Shown in pieces: positions 24,417 to 37,360 of a stretch of 64,000 bases of DNA. Source of the DNA: Vitellaria paradoxa (lineage: Eukaryota > Streptophyta > Magnoliopsida > Ericales > Sapotaceae); contig CM034237.1 of assembly GCA_019916065.1 (NCBI GenBank), forward strand, positions 37,802,485-37,866,484, written 5' to 3'. Position numbers and translations under genes: made by a program. Numbering within the stretch: the stretch's first letter is position 1; each line of letters starts with the position of its first letter. The notes beneath the pieces are model-generated. The model ran no database searches and was not told where the DNA came from. It saw only the letters and a program-made list of their open reading frames with translations.

Positions 24417-25930
24417 AATCTCCACATTTGAAAATTTTGTGACAAAACAATGCTCTTGTATATAATCTATAATAGTTTGTAACCTTTCTAAATATTTAAA
24501 CTTAATCAAGCTAAACTCTTCTCGATATGTGAACTTGTGAACTCTTCTTTGATTAATATTCCTATGTAAACCTGCACATCACTTAAACAAAATAATTTGT
24601 ATAAAAACATTAAGTTTAAAATGACATAATCAAACTCTTCTCCTCCTTTTTGTTATGAAATTGACAAGCAAAGAACCAAGACAATATGACATGCAAAAAC
24701 TATTAAGGTTAGAAAAAATAGAAAGTGAACTATTTGACTTGAGTGCCTTAGCATATTTTTGAACATGTTATTAGATTAAGAAAATGACCACTATATATTT
24801 CATGAATTAAAGAATTCATAAAATTAAAAAAATTTCATATCATGAGTTGTTTACATAAGGCATACAATTGAAAAATGCCAGAGAAGTGTGCGACTGAGTA
24901 TTATCTAACATGTAAATCATTCACATTGTCTTACTCTAATGCATCATACTTATACTTTACATGGAATATTAAATTGCAATTGAGATGAAATTTAAAACTC
25001 TTGCATTTTCAACTATATTATCCCAATTTCCGTAAGTTTTAACCTTTTTTTTCCATTCATTTTTCAATTTATCACAAATAATGAAAACCAAGCTTATTTT
25101 TAGCCAATTTTTTTCATTATTTTTCAAATTTTCACAAATCATACCAAACTTGGCGACTTTCACACACTTATGGAAATGTAGCTCTTTTTTTATATTGCCA
25201 CTATCCAAATAGAGGTCATTTTGATTATGACATGCCAATAGGGTGGCTTCACTCTATTTCATTGATAGCTCTTTCCAAGTAAATCATTTTTAAAGATCTC
25301 AAAGTGCAACCATAGGTCCATGCAGAGAACAAAATCAAGCTTAAATGATGGCAGATAGAATTCAATATAATGCTAGATTTCACTTGCATAAAACTGAAAT
25401 TAAAAGCATATTACAACTATAAGAAAGAACAACAAAACATTATTTGTCATTAAGGCATGTATTTCAGGTCGTGAAAAGTATCGTGAACATACACTTTTTA
25501 CTTATGTTCTACAAGCAAATAAAAAAACAAACATGAAGTATTAGTGTGAAAGTCCATAGAACTAATTTTTAGATTTTTTTCAATTTTATTTTTTGTTATT
25601 TTTCAATAATTAAACAAAAAATTAATCATGCAGCAAATGAAGATGTAAAAAGTTAGCTTGGCGGCATACAAAATCAAGACTTGTATTTCTGCTTGGTATG
25701 AGCAACTACAAGCAACAAAAATCTGCCCAAAAAAAAAATCAAGGTTTACAAACAGACAAGGATGCAAGAATTTCTTCATGAAAGATTTCTTTCTTAATAT
25801 TATGAGCAAGTCATCTTTTATTAGCAATACTAACATTATCAATAAGGTAATAGAACAATCCATACTTATGTAATGAAGTTTCATTCCCAATTTGCTAGAA
25901 AAAATCTTTTGGAGATCGAGAATCAATTGA
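24417..25930 (-). pseudogene. Internal region of a SIRE-like element, decayed
   Basis: Several blocks are homologous in the same order to the internal region of the element at 29533-33620: a GTTGTTTACATAAG block (24845 vs 30806), a GGCGACTTTCACACACTT-like block (25152 vs 31120) and a TGCCAATAGG...CACTCTAT block (25221 vs 31204). No open frame of meaningful length remains. Confidence 0.5.
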
Positions 25931-26096
25931 TCCCAAGGTTCACTAATGGGCTACGTTGAAATATTCTAGTTCAATTAATTCTCCAACCTGTATTGGAATG
26001 AGTCATCTCACTGGCCATATGCCTGGAGTAGCAAATAAGTTAGGAATGAGAAATCCTAACAACTATGCAAATTATAATTCTAATTCATATAGGAAT

Positions 26097-27950
26097 CACT
26101 TCAACAAAACATTTTTTTACTAATTGAAAAATTGGTAGCTAAATCTCATTTTCTAGTTGCTAAATGATTTACGAACCAAACGCATTTTGGTCGGTAGCTG
26201 GTTGGGGATACTATCGGTGACCAAAAATTTTTTTAATTGGTAAATATCGTCTTTAGCAACCAACTTTTGGTCGCGAATTGGATTTAGGAACTAAACTTTT
26301 TAAGCACCTTTACCAACCAAACGGTCATAAAATGACCAACTTTTAGCCACTCTTTAGTCACTAAATGTCTAAAGGTTTATTAAATCACCAAACCTTTCCC
26401 CGACTACTTGGTTGCCAAAGACGATAGCTTTAGTGACCAACTGGTCACCAATGTGCTAATAAGTAACATCCGATTAGGACATTCCCAACTAATTAATTGG
26501 TCACAAATTTGCAAACCTTTAGTGACCAAATGGTTACGAAAGGAAATTTAGCAATATATAAATTCAAATGACAACAACATATAAATTTAAATGACAGTAA
26601 CATATAAATTCAAAGCAAGAAAAACACTTCAACTAGTTTGTTTGCTTTTCTTGCAATCTCTTTTCCATTTTCACTTCTAAATTTTTTTATCTTTTCCTAA
26701 CATTTTTGACCACTTTATTTAGTCTACTTGGGATTGGGGAGTCTCCAATTTAGGCTGGTCGATTTGTTCTATATTTCTACCATGCACATAGGCTTAGCTC
26801 TCATGTATAGACATGGAAAAATCTTTATTGTCAAATGAAGGTTGTAGCATGTGATTGTAATGATGAACTGATAGTGATACAAGACAATTTTAAAATCAAA
26901 TAGACTGAGTATGACACATTCCAAATATAAATAAAATACCCACAATACATCAGCTTACTCTGGATAAAATTAGAGTTCTTTCCAATGTAAAGACATAAAA
27001 AAGAGGTATTTGCTTTGAAGCCAACAAACTTACAATCCGAAAACTCTTTCAGATCAACACCACATTAAAAAATCTAGAGGCTTTAAGATTCTGAATAAAT
27101 AACAAAATTTCCATCACACAAAGAAGTTTGAGAAGAATGAAATATACAAATACTTAACATCGATCACCTTCCAAAAAAATAAAAAAATAAATATTGTCAA
27201 TTTTCTTTGAATTTAATTAAAGTTTTCAAATTAAATTAAAAATGCTCATATCTAAACATCAAATACATATGTATATGTATATGTATATGTATATATATAG
27301 AGAGAGAGAGAAAAATCGAAGACTGTATATGTGAAGGACAACTGAGGGAGCCCTCTGGTGAAGAAGTAAGCTTCCAGTGATCTCTAGCAAAGGAAAAGGT
27401 TGCCACTATTTTCTGGCGGAGGAAGAGACTAATGACAATACAGGTCTGGCAAAGGAAAAAGTTGAGTGTACATAGATAGAGACTAAGTGGGGCAAAGAAT
27501 GGGAAGAGATTGGGTTATTTACCAATCTATGCAAAACAAAGTCTTTTTAAACATATGTCATACCTTTACCAACTGAATGGTCGACAAAGGATCAAAACAA
27601 TTATTTTGGATTCTACTGACGATAATTCTATGGCCTTTTCCAACCAAACATTTGGTCGCTAAAGCTCTTGCATTTTGATGGGCAAAATAGACACCTATGT
27701 ATTTACATAATTAGTGACCAAGTGGTCGCAGTCGCTGAGAGGTTTGACAATGTTTTTGCCAGTTTCCCCGACCAGATGGTTAGTCACTAAGCAAAATACT
27801 TTGGTTGGTAAAAGTTATCTCAAGAATAAAAAAATAGAGCCAAATATTTTGCCAATTATTGACCAGTTTGTCAATGAATCATCACCTTTTGGTGACCAAG
27901 TGTGAGTTGGTTGGCAAAAATGATCCCTGTTCATTTGCATTCTTGTAGCG
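26097..27950. mobile_element. Non-autonomous CACTA (En/Spm) transposon
   Basis: A 1,854-bp element with ends CACTTCAACAAAACA (left) and, inverted, CGCTACAAGAATGCA (right), both close to the plant CACTACAAGAA terminus. It is flanked by the 3-bp duplication AAT (26094-26096 and 27951-27953). Both subterminal regions are packed with TGGTCGC- or ACCAAATGGT-type repeats, the usual transposase-binding arrays of the superfamily. No transposase coding was found, so it would depend on a factor supplied elsewhere. Confidence 0.8.
27271..27310. repeat. (ATATGT)n and (GA)n microsatellite inside the CACTA element
   Basis: Tandem GTATAT/ATGTAT hexamers followed by AGAGAGAGAG. Confidence 0.85.
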
Positions 27951-27953
27951 AAT

Positions 27954-29532
27954 TATAATTCTAATACATCTCAAAATTCTAATTATATTTCAATTCAAAT
28001 CGAACAAGGCAAAGGAAAAGGAATGATAGTCTTCTTAAAAACTTAGAAAATCTAGCAATATTTCCAAGGGCCAAACAAGAATAAGATCCAACCTAATAGT
28101 GCCCAAGAAGAAAAATCCCTATGACATCCTTCATCAAGATAAGTTCTTTTAATGTAGTTAGAAAGGACATCACTCCAACCATTTCATACAAGAACAAGTG
28201 GTCAGTTTAGCAACCCATGAAAGTGAAATTCAAAACTTCCCCAAAGAAGAAGAAGTGTTTTCCTATAAGATGAAAAAAGTGGGCATTCAAACTAAATATG
28301 TCCATAAAGATGAAAATTTTTCTTGGTTATACAAAGACTCATATACACGCCATAGAAAAAAGAGACCCAAAGGCACAATATCTATCATGCATCATGCATT
28401 GTTAGGCAAAAGGTACGAAATCTCATAATTAATGAAGGAAGTAGCGAGAATAATATATCCAAGATGGTGAACAAACTACAACTTTCTACATCCTTGTCCT
28501 TATAGCGTTAGATTGATTACAAAAGTTAGTAAAGGATAAGATTAAATTTTTTTCTCATTTTTTTGTAGGAAAAGAATGTCCCTACTAGGGCCAAGTATTA
28601 TTCTACCTTCACCTCTCATTCTACCTTCATAGGAAAAGTTATTTTCTCACCTCTAATTCCTTTACCTCTCATTCTACCTCAACTTATAAGTTACTAGGCT
28701 ATTGGAATGTAAGTAACTAACCCCTATGCAGGTCTAGGGACTTACAACCCATGGGTAAGTATACTATCTATTTTAGTACCTCTAAACTCCAACCCAAAAT
28801 CAAAATACAACTCTTATCGACCAAATAATCAATATCCGTGCAAAGCAAACCTAACAGCAATATCAACACCATTGGAGCATCATAGGTGATGCATCATCCC
28901 CCAATCATCGAACTATATCATAGTAATCTCAAGATGATATTTTAGAACTAATATAATCATCAACCCTGTCATAATATATTCTATTTCAAGATATAACAGT
29001 TTTAATTTGATTTAAGCAAAATGTGTGTAAATTTTCAATAATTAATACTTACTTATTGTTCTCCAATTTAAAATACTAATATTTGAAAATGTTTATTTTC
29101 AATTTAATATTATTTTAATCTAAAAATAACCCAAAAAGGTCAACAGGGACAACGTTAGGACAACCAACTACCAAAAGTTAACCTAGCACTAGGCTGTCTG
29201 GATGCTAGGTGTTTGAGTGCCAATTGGTCGTCTAGATGTCTGGGAGCCATTTGGATGCCTTATGGTCGTTTGGATACTCCATGACAGGCTAGATGCCCAG
29301 CTCTATTCTACTATTTTTAACCTAAAATCCAGTTTTTCACTTAAATTTAACTAGCAAAAATGCATATTTTGCAAATATTTATTCTTCTAACTCACTTTGA
29401 AGTAAAAAAAATCCAATAAACAACCATGAATTTATGGTTCTCAGTCATTTTCTACCTAACAGAGTATATCCACATACAATAATCCATATATATATAACAT
29501 GTTCAACACTTATCTTAATAGAGTAAGAAAAT
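27954..29532. other. Intergenic DNA between CACTA and SIRE-like elements
   Basis: No recognisable gene. An ORF at 28198-28428 (76 codons, Lys-rich) has no domain I know. The repeats CTAATTATA/AATTATAATTCTAAT occur on both sides of the CACTA insertion, so this is probably an older repeat that the CACTA element landed in. Confidence 0.45.
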
Positions 29533-30331
29533 TGAAATTTGAAGAATCCACTTGTTAAATGATCCAAATAATCCACATAATAAATAATGAAATACAAAGA
29601 TACCGATATAATAGGAAAAACCCTATCCAAGGAAAAATCTCAAAAAGCTTTCATTATAAAAACGTCGATTACAAAAATTTCAACATCGTAATAGATCGAC
29701 TCCTTGATTCTATATTGTTGAAACTTTTTGCTTGATTTCTCGATTCATCAACTCCTAAGCTAAAGCCCTCTTCGACTCCTCGAAGAACACGCATCGAATC
29801 CTCAGCAACTGCTTCCTTGGTCTACTAAATCCTTAGCTTTCAAGATTCGAAGTCTTTCATATCAAGCATACCTAATAATTTTGGCTAAGCAATTGAGAGA
29901 ACAATTTGCAGTAATGCTCTATTATTTTTCTGAAATTGTCTCTCTTTATGGGAAACCCTAAGTATATCCCACAATATATAGGAAATAAAATCTTGATGCA
30001 TAAAGTTTTAAAAACACGACCTAAAAAATAGAAGCTATGAACCTTGTGGGATGAGTTATCCCATGGCCATCCATAATTGAAGGTAAGCTTTCTGCATGAC
30101 CAAAGTCCAAAAACCTTCTCTTGGTATTATCCAGCATGTGGCTTCTTACAAACTTCCTGTGAAGTGGATAAAAAGGCTTGTTCTCATGTTTACGAGCTTT
30201 CAGACTTATTCTGAGATTTTTACAACTCATCCTAACTTGAGATTCTAATGTTTTAACCTACACCTAAGTCTACAAGTATAGAACTCTGTATTGACTACAG
30301 ATTTGCCAATTTTACAATTTTGTCATTAACA
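29533..30331 (-). repeat. 3' LTR of the SIRE-like element
   Basis: 799 bp; on the minus strand it runs from TGTTAATGAC to the CAAATTTCA end. Direct repeat of 32808-33620. Confidence 0.82.
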
Positions 30332-31929
30332 ATCTCCAACTTTAGCAATTTTATGTCAAAACCCTCAAACAACTTTATACTGAAAAAAGAAAAAGACTTA
30401 AGTATTACAAGTGCGAAGTGTGAATAACAAGCCTTAGAATTAATAAATGCCAATTGTACTTAGAATATCTGCAAATCAATCTTTAAAAGAAGCTATAATG
30501 TTGCACACTGAATCAAATTGATCTAAGCATCATGTTAAAAAATAAAAATTAAAATATTAAAAAAATTACTAACCAACTATCAACTATCCTCCCCTTTAAT
30601 TAAACTTGCATCCTTATCAATTAAGGTATTCTTCCCCCTTTTGACATAAATTGACAAAAAATGAAGTGTTGATGTGTAATATTGATCCATTCATTCCAAG
30701 TTCTATTTTCTCAAATACACTATCAAAAACACAGTTTGAATTATTCACCATACATAAATAGCAATGAATAAGAATTCTAAGAGTCACGTTACTATTTATG
30801 TCATAAGTTGTTTACATAAGTTAGACCAGTGGTTAAATGTCCATGATACATGTGAATTAAAGTTTAAGGACAACACGATAAACATCTTTTACATGCACAT
30901 AAGAAATCCAAAATGCTCTTATTGGACCATGAATGAATTGAGAGATGAAATATTTGTACTTTTCAACTTACATCTCTTCAATTTTCAACTTTTCACCTTT
31001 TTAACTTACATCTCTTCAATTTTCAATTTTCAACTTTTTACCAAATTTTCTTTCTTCAAAATTTATTCTTGTTCTATCAAGCTTTTGATTTTTTTCTTTT
31101 TAGCTTTTCCTACATCACTTGGCAGCTTTCACACACTTGCGGATAGGTAGCTATTTTCTTATGTCATCTAAAGCCAAAGAGTGTTTATTGTAATAACAAA
31201 CATGTCAATAGGCTGGATGCACTCTATATCATTGGTAGCCCTTTCCAAGTTATTTTACTTAAAAGATCTCATGAGTAAATAGTCCAAAAAGAGAAGAAAT
31301 AAATTTTTTTATGCAATAAAAAAACATTACTCAAGTATACTAAACTTTTTGTAATTATAATTAGCACATCACTACAATGACAAAGAATAACAAAACATAA
31401 ATTTTGAGTTAATCCAAGGAGTCAAAGTCATGATAATTATGTAAGTCAACAAGTTTCACCCAATGCTTTTGAGATGTGTATGAAGTAATAGGCCTTACAA
31501 GAACATCACAAAGAATAACATTGCATCTTAAAAAAAAATATTTTTATTTTTCAAAATAAACTAATTAAGAAAAAGTTACATTAAAAAAATTAATCTACAT
31601 GATCTCATAGAACTAGGATAAAATATAACAATGATACAAAGCCTAGTGTATGAAAAAAATTTGCCTCTACTTGTCAAGGCTCACCCCTTCAACATCCCTA
31701 GGGGTGTGAGTGATATACAAGTTACTCTTCCTAACCTAAACAACCCTCATTTTTTAAAAAACATTTTGAGTCTTGGGGTTATTAGGCTTTAGTCCAATGG
31801 ATTTTGAAAAACTTTTCTTTCTATTCTTTTTAATTGGCTAAGCTATGTAAGGTCTAGAATTAAACTATGACTGTTGGAATCTTAGTAGGTCAAACGTATT
31901 TGACAATTGAAAATTAGGTCTCAAAAATT

Positions 31930-32681
31930 TCCTAGTATTAACATAGGATGGGGGCAACCTATACAATTTATGGCAATTAGGTCTAATGTGACCTTTAATT
32001 CTACAATGGTGGAAAATAAGTATAATTTTAAATAGTATTGAAAATACGTACCCTAATATTAGCTTTAAACCTTTGATAAAAATTTTTATATTGGCCTTTA
32101 TATGGTGTTTGCTATGGGTGGATAGAAGACTACTTCATTGGAGGAGACTTCTTCTTTTGATGTTGTCGCTTAAGGGGCATCTTAATGTCAACATTGGACT
32201 CCTTGCCAGTGTAGCCAAGTCCTCTCTTATCATTTGAGCTCCTTTACATTTCCAAAAATATTATCAAGATGGCAAAAAGTTGAGTTAATCTTAGGGAGCA
32301 TAATTTGAAGCTTTGTTTGGGCATCCCTCAATTCTTTATCTTTTAGCTCCAATTTTGCCTTGAAAGTTGTTATCAAGTCATTCTAAGTTTTCTTGCTTAC
32401 TTTAAGACTATCAAGCTTTCCTTGGAGTCTTCTAGAGAAACTTTTAGATTGTCTTTCTCTCTTTTCAAAATATTATTTGTCGTAGTCAACTTTTCATTCC
32501 CCTTATGTAGCTTGCAATAGTTTTTAAAATGTTGTTTATAGGTTTCTTTAACATCCATCTCATTTGCTGCATGCTCTTTGCCTTCGCTTTCAGAAGATGC
32601 ATCGCTTTCTCTCTCTAAAGAAGACTTTAAGGAGTTTATAGATGCAGTTTTACTAGTAGATGCATGAGCCATAAAATTCAT
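31930..32681 (-). pseudogene. SIRE-like gag relic
   Basis: A 94-codon open segment at 32397-32681 is acidic then Lys/Glu-rich and predicted coiled-coil (SSESEGKEHAANEMDVKET, then NILKREKDNLKVSL), as in the C-terminal half of SIRE gag. Further downstream on the minus strand (about 31960-32010) is a decayed zinc knuckle reading HHCRIKGHIRPNCHK with the first Cys lost. Stops and frame changes separate the two parts. Confidence 0.6.
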
Positions 32682-32807
32682 ATAGTTCTCAATATATTTT
32701 TTGAACCATGGAGGGTTGGTGCTCGAACTACCTTTTTGTGAAAAATCAATCTAGTAAACCCTAGATCATGTTTTTTTAACACAAAACCAACATGCTCAGA
32801 TATCAAC

Positions 32808-33620
32808 TGAAATTTCAAGAATATGCTAGATGATCCAAATAATCCATACAATAAATAGTAAAATATGAAGGCACCAATATAACGAGGAAAACCGTGCCTA
32901 GAGAAAAACCTTAAAAAGATTTCACCATTAAAATGTTAGTTACAAAAATTTTGAACCTCGCAATAGATAGACTCCTTGACTCTATATTGTTGAACCTTTT
33001 TGCTTAACTTCTCGATTTAGTAACTCTTAGGTGAAAACCTTCTTCGACTCTTCAAAAATATGCACCGAATCCTTAGCAACTGTTGATTCCTTAGCCTTTA
33101 AGATTTGAACTCCTTCAAATCAAGTACATTTAATAGTTTTGGCTAAGCAATTGAGAAAACATCTTGTAATATTGCTCTGTTATTTTTCTAAATTGTCTTT
33201 ATCTTCATGGAAACCCTAGGTGCATCCTAGAATATATAGGGAATAAAATCCTAATGCATAGAGTTTCCAAAATGTAGCTTAAAAAACAAAAGTTGTGAAC
33301 CTTGTGGGATAAGTCATCCTGCAACCTTCCTGTGGTCTTCCTGCAACCATCTTGCGACTTATAATGGGCTTCCCACACGACTAAAGTTTAAAAACTTACA
33401 CTTGGTATTATCCAGTGAGCATCTCGCAAGGTTTTCGCAAGCTTTTTGTGAAGTAGCTAAATAGGCTTATTCTGTGTTTATGGGCTTCTAGGCTTATTCG
33501 GAGACTTTTACAACTCATCATGAGTCAACACTTTAATGTCTTAGTCTACACCTAAGTCTATAAGTTATAGAACTCTATTTTGATTATGGATTTGCCAATT
33601 TTACAATTCTATCCCTAGCA
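32808..33620 (-). repeat. 5' LTR of the SIRE-like element
   Basis: 813 bp direct repeat of 29533-30331, with shared blocks such as GACTCCTTGA(T/C)TCTATATTG and TTTTGGCTAAGCAATTGAGA. The start reads TTGCTAGGG, presumably decayed from TG. Confidence 0.82.
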
Positions 33621-33639
33621 AAAATAAATTAAGGTCTAG

Positions 33640-34200
33640 CTTACAAGTAAGAATTATATGACTTGGTACATGTATTTCAGCAATAGGAAACTTATCTTAT
33701 TCAAAAAGGGTTCATTCTTAATAGTGATCATCAAGCTCTTAATTTTCTACAAAATTCAACAAAAGCCAAATAGGATGCATGCTCGATGGATTGCTTATAT
33801 TCAAAAGTTATTTTTCACTATCATGCACAAATTGAGTAAATTATACAAAGTTGTTGATGCCATAAGTAGGTGAATTATCCTATTTGATTACTTAAAAGAC
33901 TATGAAAATAATAAAAAGTTCAAGAAAGTATGGTATCAATGTGCTTCCGATTCGCATGCAACAATACAGAGGATAGTGAATGGAGATATCCAAGACTAGT
34001 AGAAGTGGTTAATCGCACTTTGGGCAACATTTTAAGTAATATTTGTCAAGAGAGCCCACTCTAGTGAGATTTAATTACAACTCAAATGGAGTTTGCATAC
34101 AATAATGTTCCTAATTGTTTAATAGTAAAGACTTATTTTGAAATTGTCTACATTCATCCTCCTTTATATACATTAAATCTTGTTCCATTGTCTCACTTGC
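33640..34200 (+). pseudogene. Ty3/gypsy pol relic: RNase H end and integrase
   Basis: Frame-shifted fragments match gypsy RNase H (contexts NSDHQALNFL and RMHARWIAYIQK, then HKLSKLYKVVDAISR) and the integrase region (EVVNRTLGNIL, MEFAYNNVPN, FEIVY). These appear in normal gypsy order and run into the solo LTR at 34269. Several stops are present; this is a fossil without upstream RT. Confidence 0.75.
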
Positions 34201-34268
34201 TAAAAAAAAAAAAAAAAGAAAGAAAAAAAAGAAAGAAGAAAGAAAAAGAAAAGAATAAAAAGAGTATT

Positions 34269-36343
34269 TGTAACGCTCGGTATTTAATTTTGGCCATTTA
34301 TTGAGATTTTGAGCTATCTAAATATTTGGACCTGAGGTTTGGTTCATGTTGTTGGGTTTTATTTTATTTTCTTGGGTCAAGTTTGGCCCAAAATTGTTAA
34401 GATTGGAGTTGGGCTTTGGGCCCAACCTTTCTATTTCCTTTTCTTTTCTTCCACGTCTCCCACTTTTTTTTTCTTTCCTTTATTTTCTTTTTTTTTTCTT
34501 TTCTTCCCATAGATGACTAGGAGAGGGAAATAGGAAAAGAAAAGAAAAGAAAAAGAGAGAGAGAGAGAGCGAGAGAGAGAGAGAGAGAGAAGAGACAAAA
34601 AGTGAAGGCTAAGGAATGAGGCCGAGTAGATCTAATGTTTTCAATGTGATTGAGGTGGTGATAACAGCTTATCATGGTTTAACCCGAGGTATGAGTTTCA
34701 AGTCCTTAAAGGTTAGAGAACTTTTTTGGATTTTCCCCAATTTTTATTACTTTAGATTTAAGTTAAATGAGACAAAGTTGTGTCTATATTGTGATTATTC
34801 ATTTGGTTTAGAGCATATTGATATGTATAAGTGATGATTTTGGTTGAGGATGATATATGTGTGTTTATATATGAATGAGGTTTATATATATACATGCTGA
34901 ATCTTGTTCATTTTGAGATTTATTGTTTAATGTTGAGATATATTGTAATGTTGTTGGTTATGGTTCCATTTTTTGGGCTCGAAATGCTCAGATTTGGAAT
35001 TGAAATCATTGCAGCACAGATTTGTGCTACAGATCACAAGATATGGTAGCGAGCTTTTCAGTGAGGCCTATGACTACAGAGGGTGCCTTTGGTATTTTTT
35101 CATGACTCATAACAGGATTTCTACGAGCTTCCCACATGGCATGTCATGTCAAGGATGTTCTCGGTTTCTTGCTATAGCTACCCGTGTAGTTCCCTAGGGC
35201 ATCTAGCAGGCTTCTAGCTCTCTTCCCGCGGGAAGGCATGGTCAATCATGATTTGATATTTGTTTAACCCGCTTGGATGATATTATTTATATATGTCTTG
35301 CAATTATGCATGTACTCAGAGATTATGAGATGTTTATTTGGATGCTTGAGTACAGTATGCCTTTATTTTAATGTTGCAATTATAACTAGAGATTAATCAT
35401 TGAAGTTGGGATGTTAATCTTAAGATATTATATTAAGATTATTTATTTGGACTGCAATCGAACCGTTCTTGAGATAAATAGATGCTTGATTAAGAGAGTA
35501 ACACGATTCCCTAATAAAAGGATCAGGAGGTGTAACACGGTTCTTTGAGTCTTACACCTACGGAGGTATAACACAGTTCTCAACTTGTGATATATTGGGA
35601 TATACTTTCACCGTAAGTATAAACACTGTGGTTGGTGGTCCCGCGTGTTTTAGTAAGCATCGCTTGTCCCATTACATAAGATTGCACTAATTATTGTAAT
35701 GTGTTGAGATGCTAAGATAGTTAATTAAAATGATATATATTGTTGATTATGTTGATAATAAATTTTATTGAACTTTAGATAAATAAGAAGGAAGTACAGT
35801 AATATGATTTCCAAGATGGGATATGTAGGCAGCTTAAACATGAGTGGTATGAGTTCAATCTTAATTATAGAATGTTATATTTATGTTGCTAATATTAATC
35901 TCTCTTCATGATTATTTTATTACATTGAATTTACCCATGAGTATTAGGTGCTATTAATTGTGGTCGAGTTGAAATAGTTGTATTAACCAAGAGATGCTCT
36001 CTCATTTGTTAAATGGTAATTAAATAACTAAATTTATGTTTGTGCAACCTTGGCATGTGCACCAACTAATACTAAGATATGTATAATGATGATGAGATTT
36101 GTTATGGCCGTGTTGTCTTTGAATGTTGTCACTAGGGTGTGGCTATTAATTAATAATAACTTTGTTTAATTATAATGATATAATGTATCATTATTTAAAT
36201 ATGGAAATGAGAGACATTTGATAGATACTCTGATTATTATTATTTGATTTGACTTGACTTGGAAATATATTTTTTTATATGATTTTATTAGTTCTCATAT
36301 TTCTATGTCATCCATCCCAGTTTATAAGGTTAAGGGTGTAACA
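34269..36343 (+). mobile_element. Solo LTR (2,075 bp), probably Ty3/gypsy
   Basis: Starts TGTAACGCTCGG and ends GGGTGTAACA, with a perfect 5-bp duplication GTATT on each side (34264-34268 and 36344-36348). The length and the TGTAACGC...TAACA ends suit a gypsy LTR; no internal region or second LTR remains, so LTR-LTR recombination probably removed the body. It contains a (GA)n run near 34553-34592 and short ORFs of no known domain. Strand is assigned from the TGTAACGC end and is tentative. Confidence 0.82.
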
Positions 36344-36348
36344 GTATT

Positions 36349-36750
36349 ATTACGGACCATACAACAAAGGAGATGACACAAATTCATGTGGAGAAATTGA
36401 AAGATTCAAAAGGTAGGCACCAAGAAGTAGCAGATCGACATAAAAAAAAAAAGAAAATAAAAAAGAGAGAGAGAAGGTTTTTGAAAAAGGAGCTATGGTT
36501 ATGATTCAACTTTGCAATTACAACAAGCTCAAATAAAAGAAGATCGAACTTGTTTGTGTGCCTTAAAAGCCCAATAACAATGCTTACGTGGTTGATCTGT
36601 CTTCCAACTTGATTGTTTCAAAGGTTTTCAATGACTAAAGTTTGTTAGAATACCAAGCTTCATCTTCTATCTTCATTCTTTACTCGAGGATGAGCCCTTT
36701 TCGAGAGAGGTAGATGATATAGGATGGATAGAGGGAGAGCTTATTAGAAT
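36349..36750 (+). pseudogene. Ty3/gypsy integrase C-terminal relic, continuation after the solo LTR
   Basis: Frame-shifted segments resemble the gypsy integrase tail: QIHVEKLKDS, then NNAYVVDLSSNLIVSKVF near 36573-36630, then an acidic FSREV-like end. It continues the relic at 33640-34200 and shows that the solo LTR split it. Codons are interrupted by A-rich expansions around 36446-36475. Confidence 0.65.
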
Positions 36751-37208
36751 TTTGGGATTGTTTAAATGTCAAAATAGAGAAGAACAACAAAAATAAATAT
36801 TTTTTTGATTTCTCTAGTTTGTTTTTAATTAATTTTATTCTAATTTTATCTAGGATTAAATTAAGAGATTATTTTAATTCACTTTTATCTTTTGAGTCAA
36901 TGCTAATAGGTAATCCCTTGAGATTTGGATTAATTTTTTTTTTTCAAATTTTTATTAGGAAAACTCTATTGAAGAGTTGAAACCGTTTCCCATATTATAT
37001 AGATATAGTTTCATTTATTTATTTATTTTATAAGTAGGATTTTTGTAGGCACTTTTGATTTAATTATATTTAATACACTTCAGATTAATTAAGACCATAT
37101 TTTGTGAATTCAAGAACAACCCATCATACTCGAAAAGGTTATTTCACTGAAAGTCTTGCCACTACATCATATACCCAACAAAGTAGCCTTTATTACCACA
37201 AATCAACA
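36751..37208. other. Intergenic, possibly remnant of the gypsy 3' flank
   Basis: AT-rich with (TTTA)n near 37010-37030; no recognisable LTR end or gene. Confidence 0.4.
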
Positions 37209-37360
37209 AAGCCGGCCTTGGGCTAAAGCCCAAGGTGCGGCGATTTTAGACCCATCAAAAAATCCTTTATATAAGGGGTCTCAAGTATCGGGTATCTTAT
37301 ATACGGGAGACCTCATTTTTTTAAATAGTTTTAAGCCTCCTAAAAGTCAAGCCCGGTTCT
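37209..37360. mobile_element. Short interspersed insertion (152 bp), SINE-like
   Basis: GC-rich ends AAGCCGGCCTTGGGCTAAAG and GTCAAGCCCGGTTCT are bounded by the direct repeat ACAAATCAACA (37198-37208 and 37361-37371). The insertion interrupts one unit of a local roughly 75-bp duplication (TTTATTACCACAA...) whose second unit is uninterrupted at about 37422-37480. No clear A/B boxes; class uncertain. Confidence 0.5.

Larger units (their letters stand above)
29533..33620 (-). mobile_element. SIRE/Maximus-like copia element, decayed, both LTRs and TSD present
   Basis: A 4,088-bp element on the minus strand with two LTRs of 799 and 813 bp and a 5-bp duplication AAAAT (29528-29532 and 33621-33625). 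A degenerate primer site TTGATATCTGAGC follows the 5' LTR (32792-32807 region) and a purine-rich AGTTGGAGAT precedes the 3' LTR. The internal part is only 2.5 kb and retains a gag relic; pol appears deleted or unrecognisable. The LTRs agree at roughly four bases in five, so the insertion is old. Confidence 0.85.

Noticed and set aside
28198..28428. 76-codon Lys-rich ORF as a host gene
   Set aside because: No recognised domain, no splice context, surrounded by transposon debris; length is expected by chance in this DNA.
34616..35197. Short ORFs after the GA-rich tract (72 and 74 codons) as a gene with CT/GA promoter
   Set aside because: They lie wholly inside the solo LTR bounded by GTATT duplications and have no known domain.
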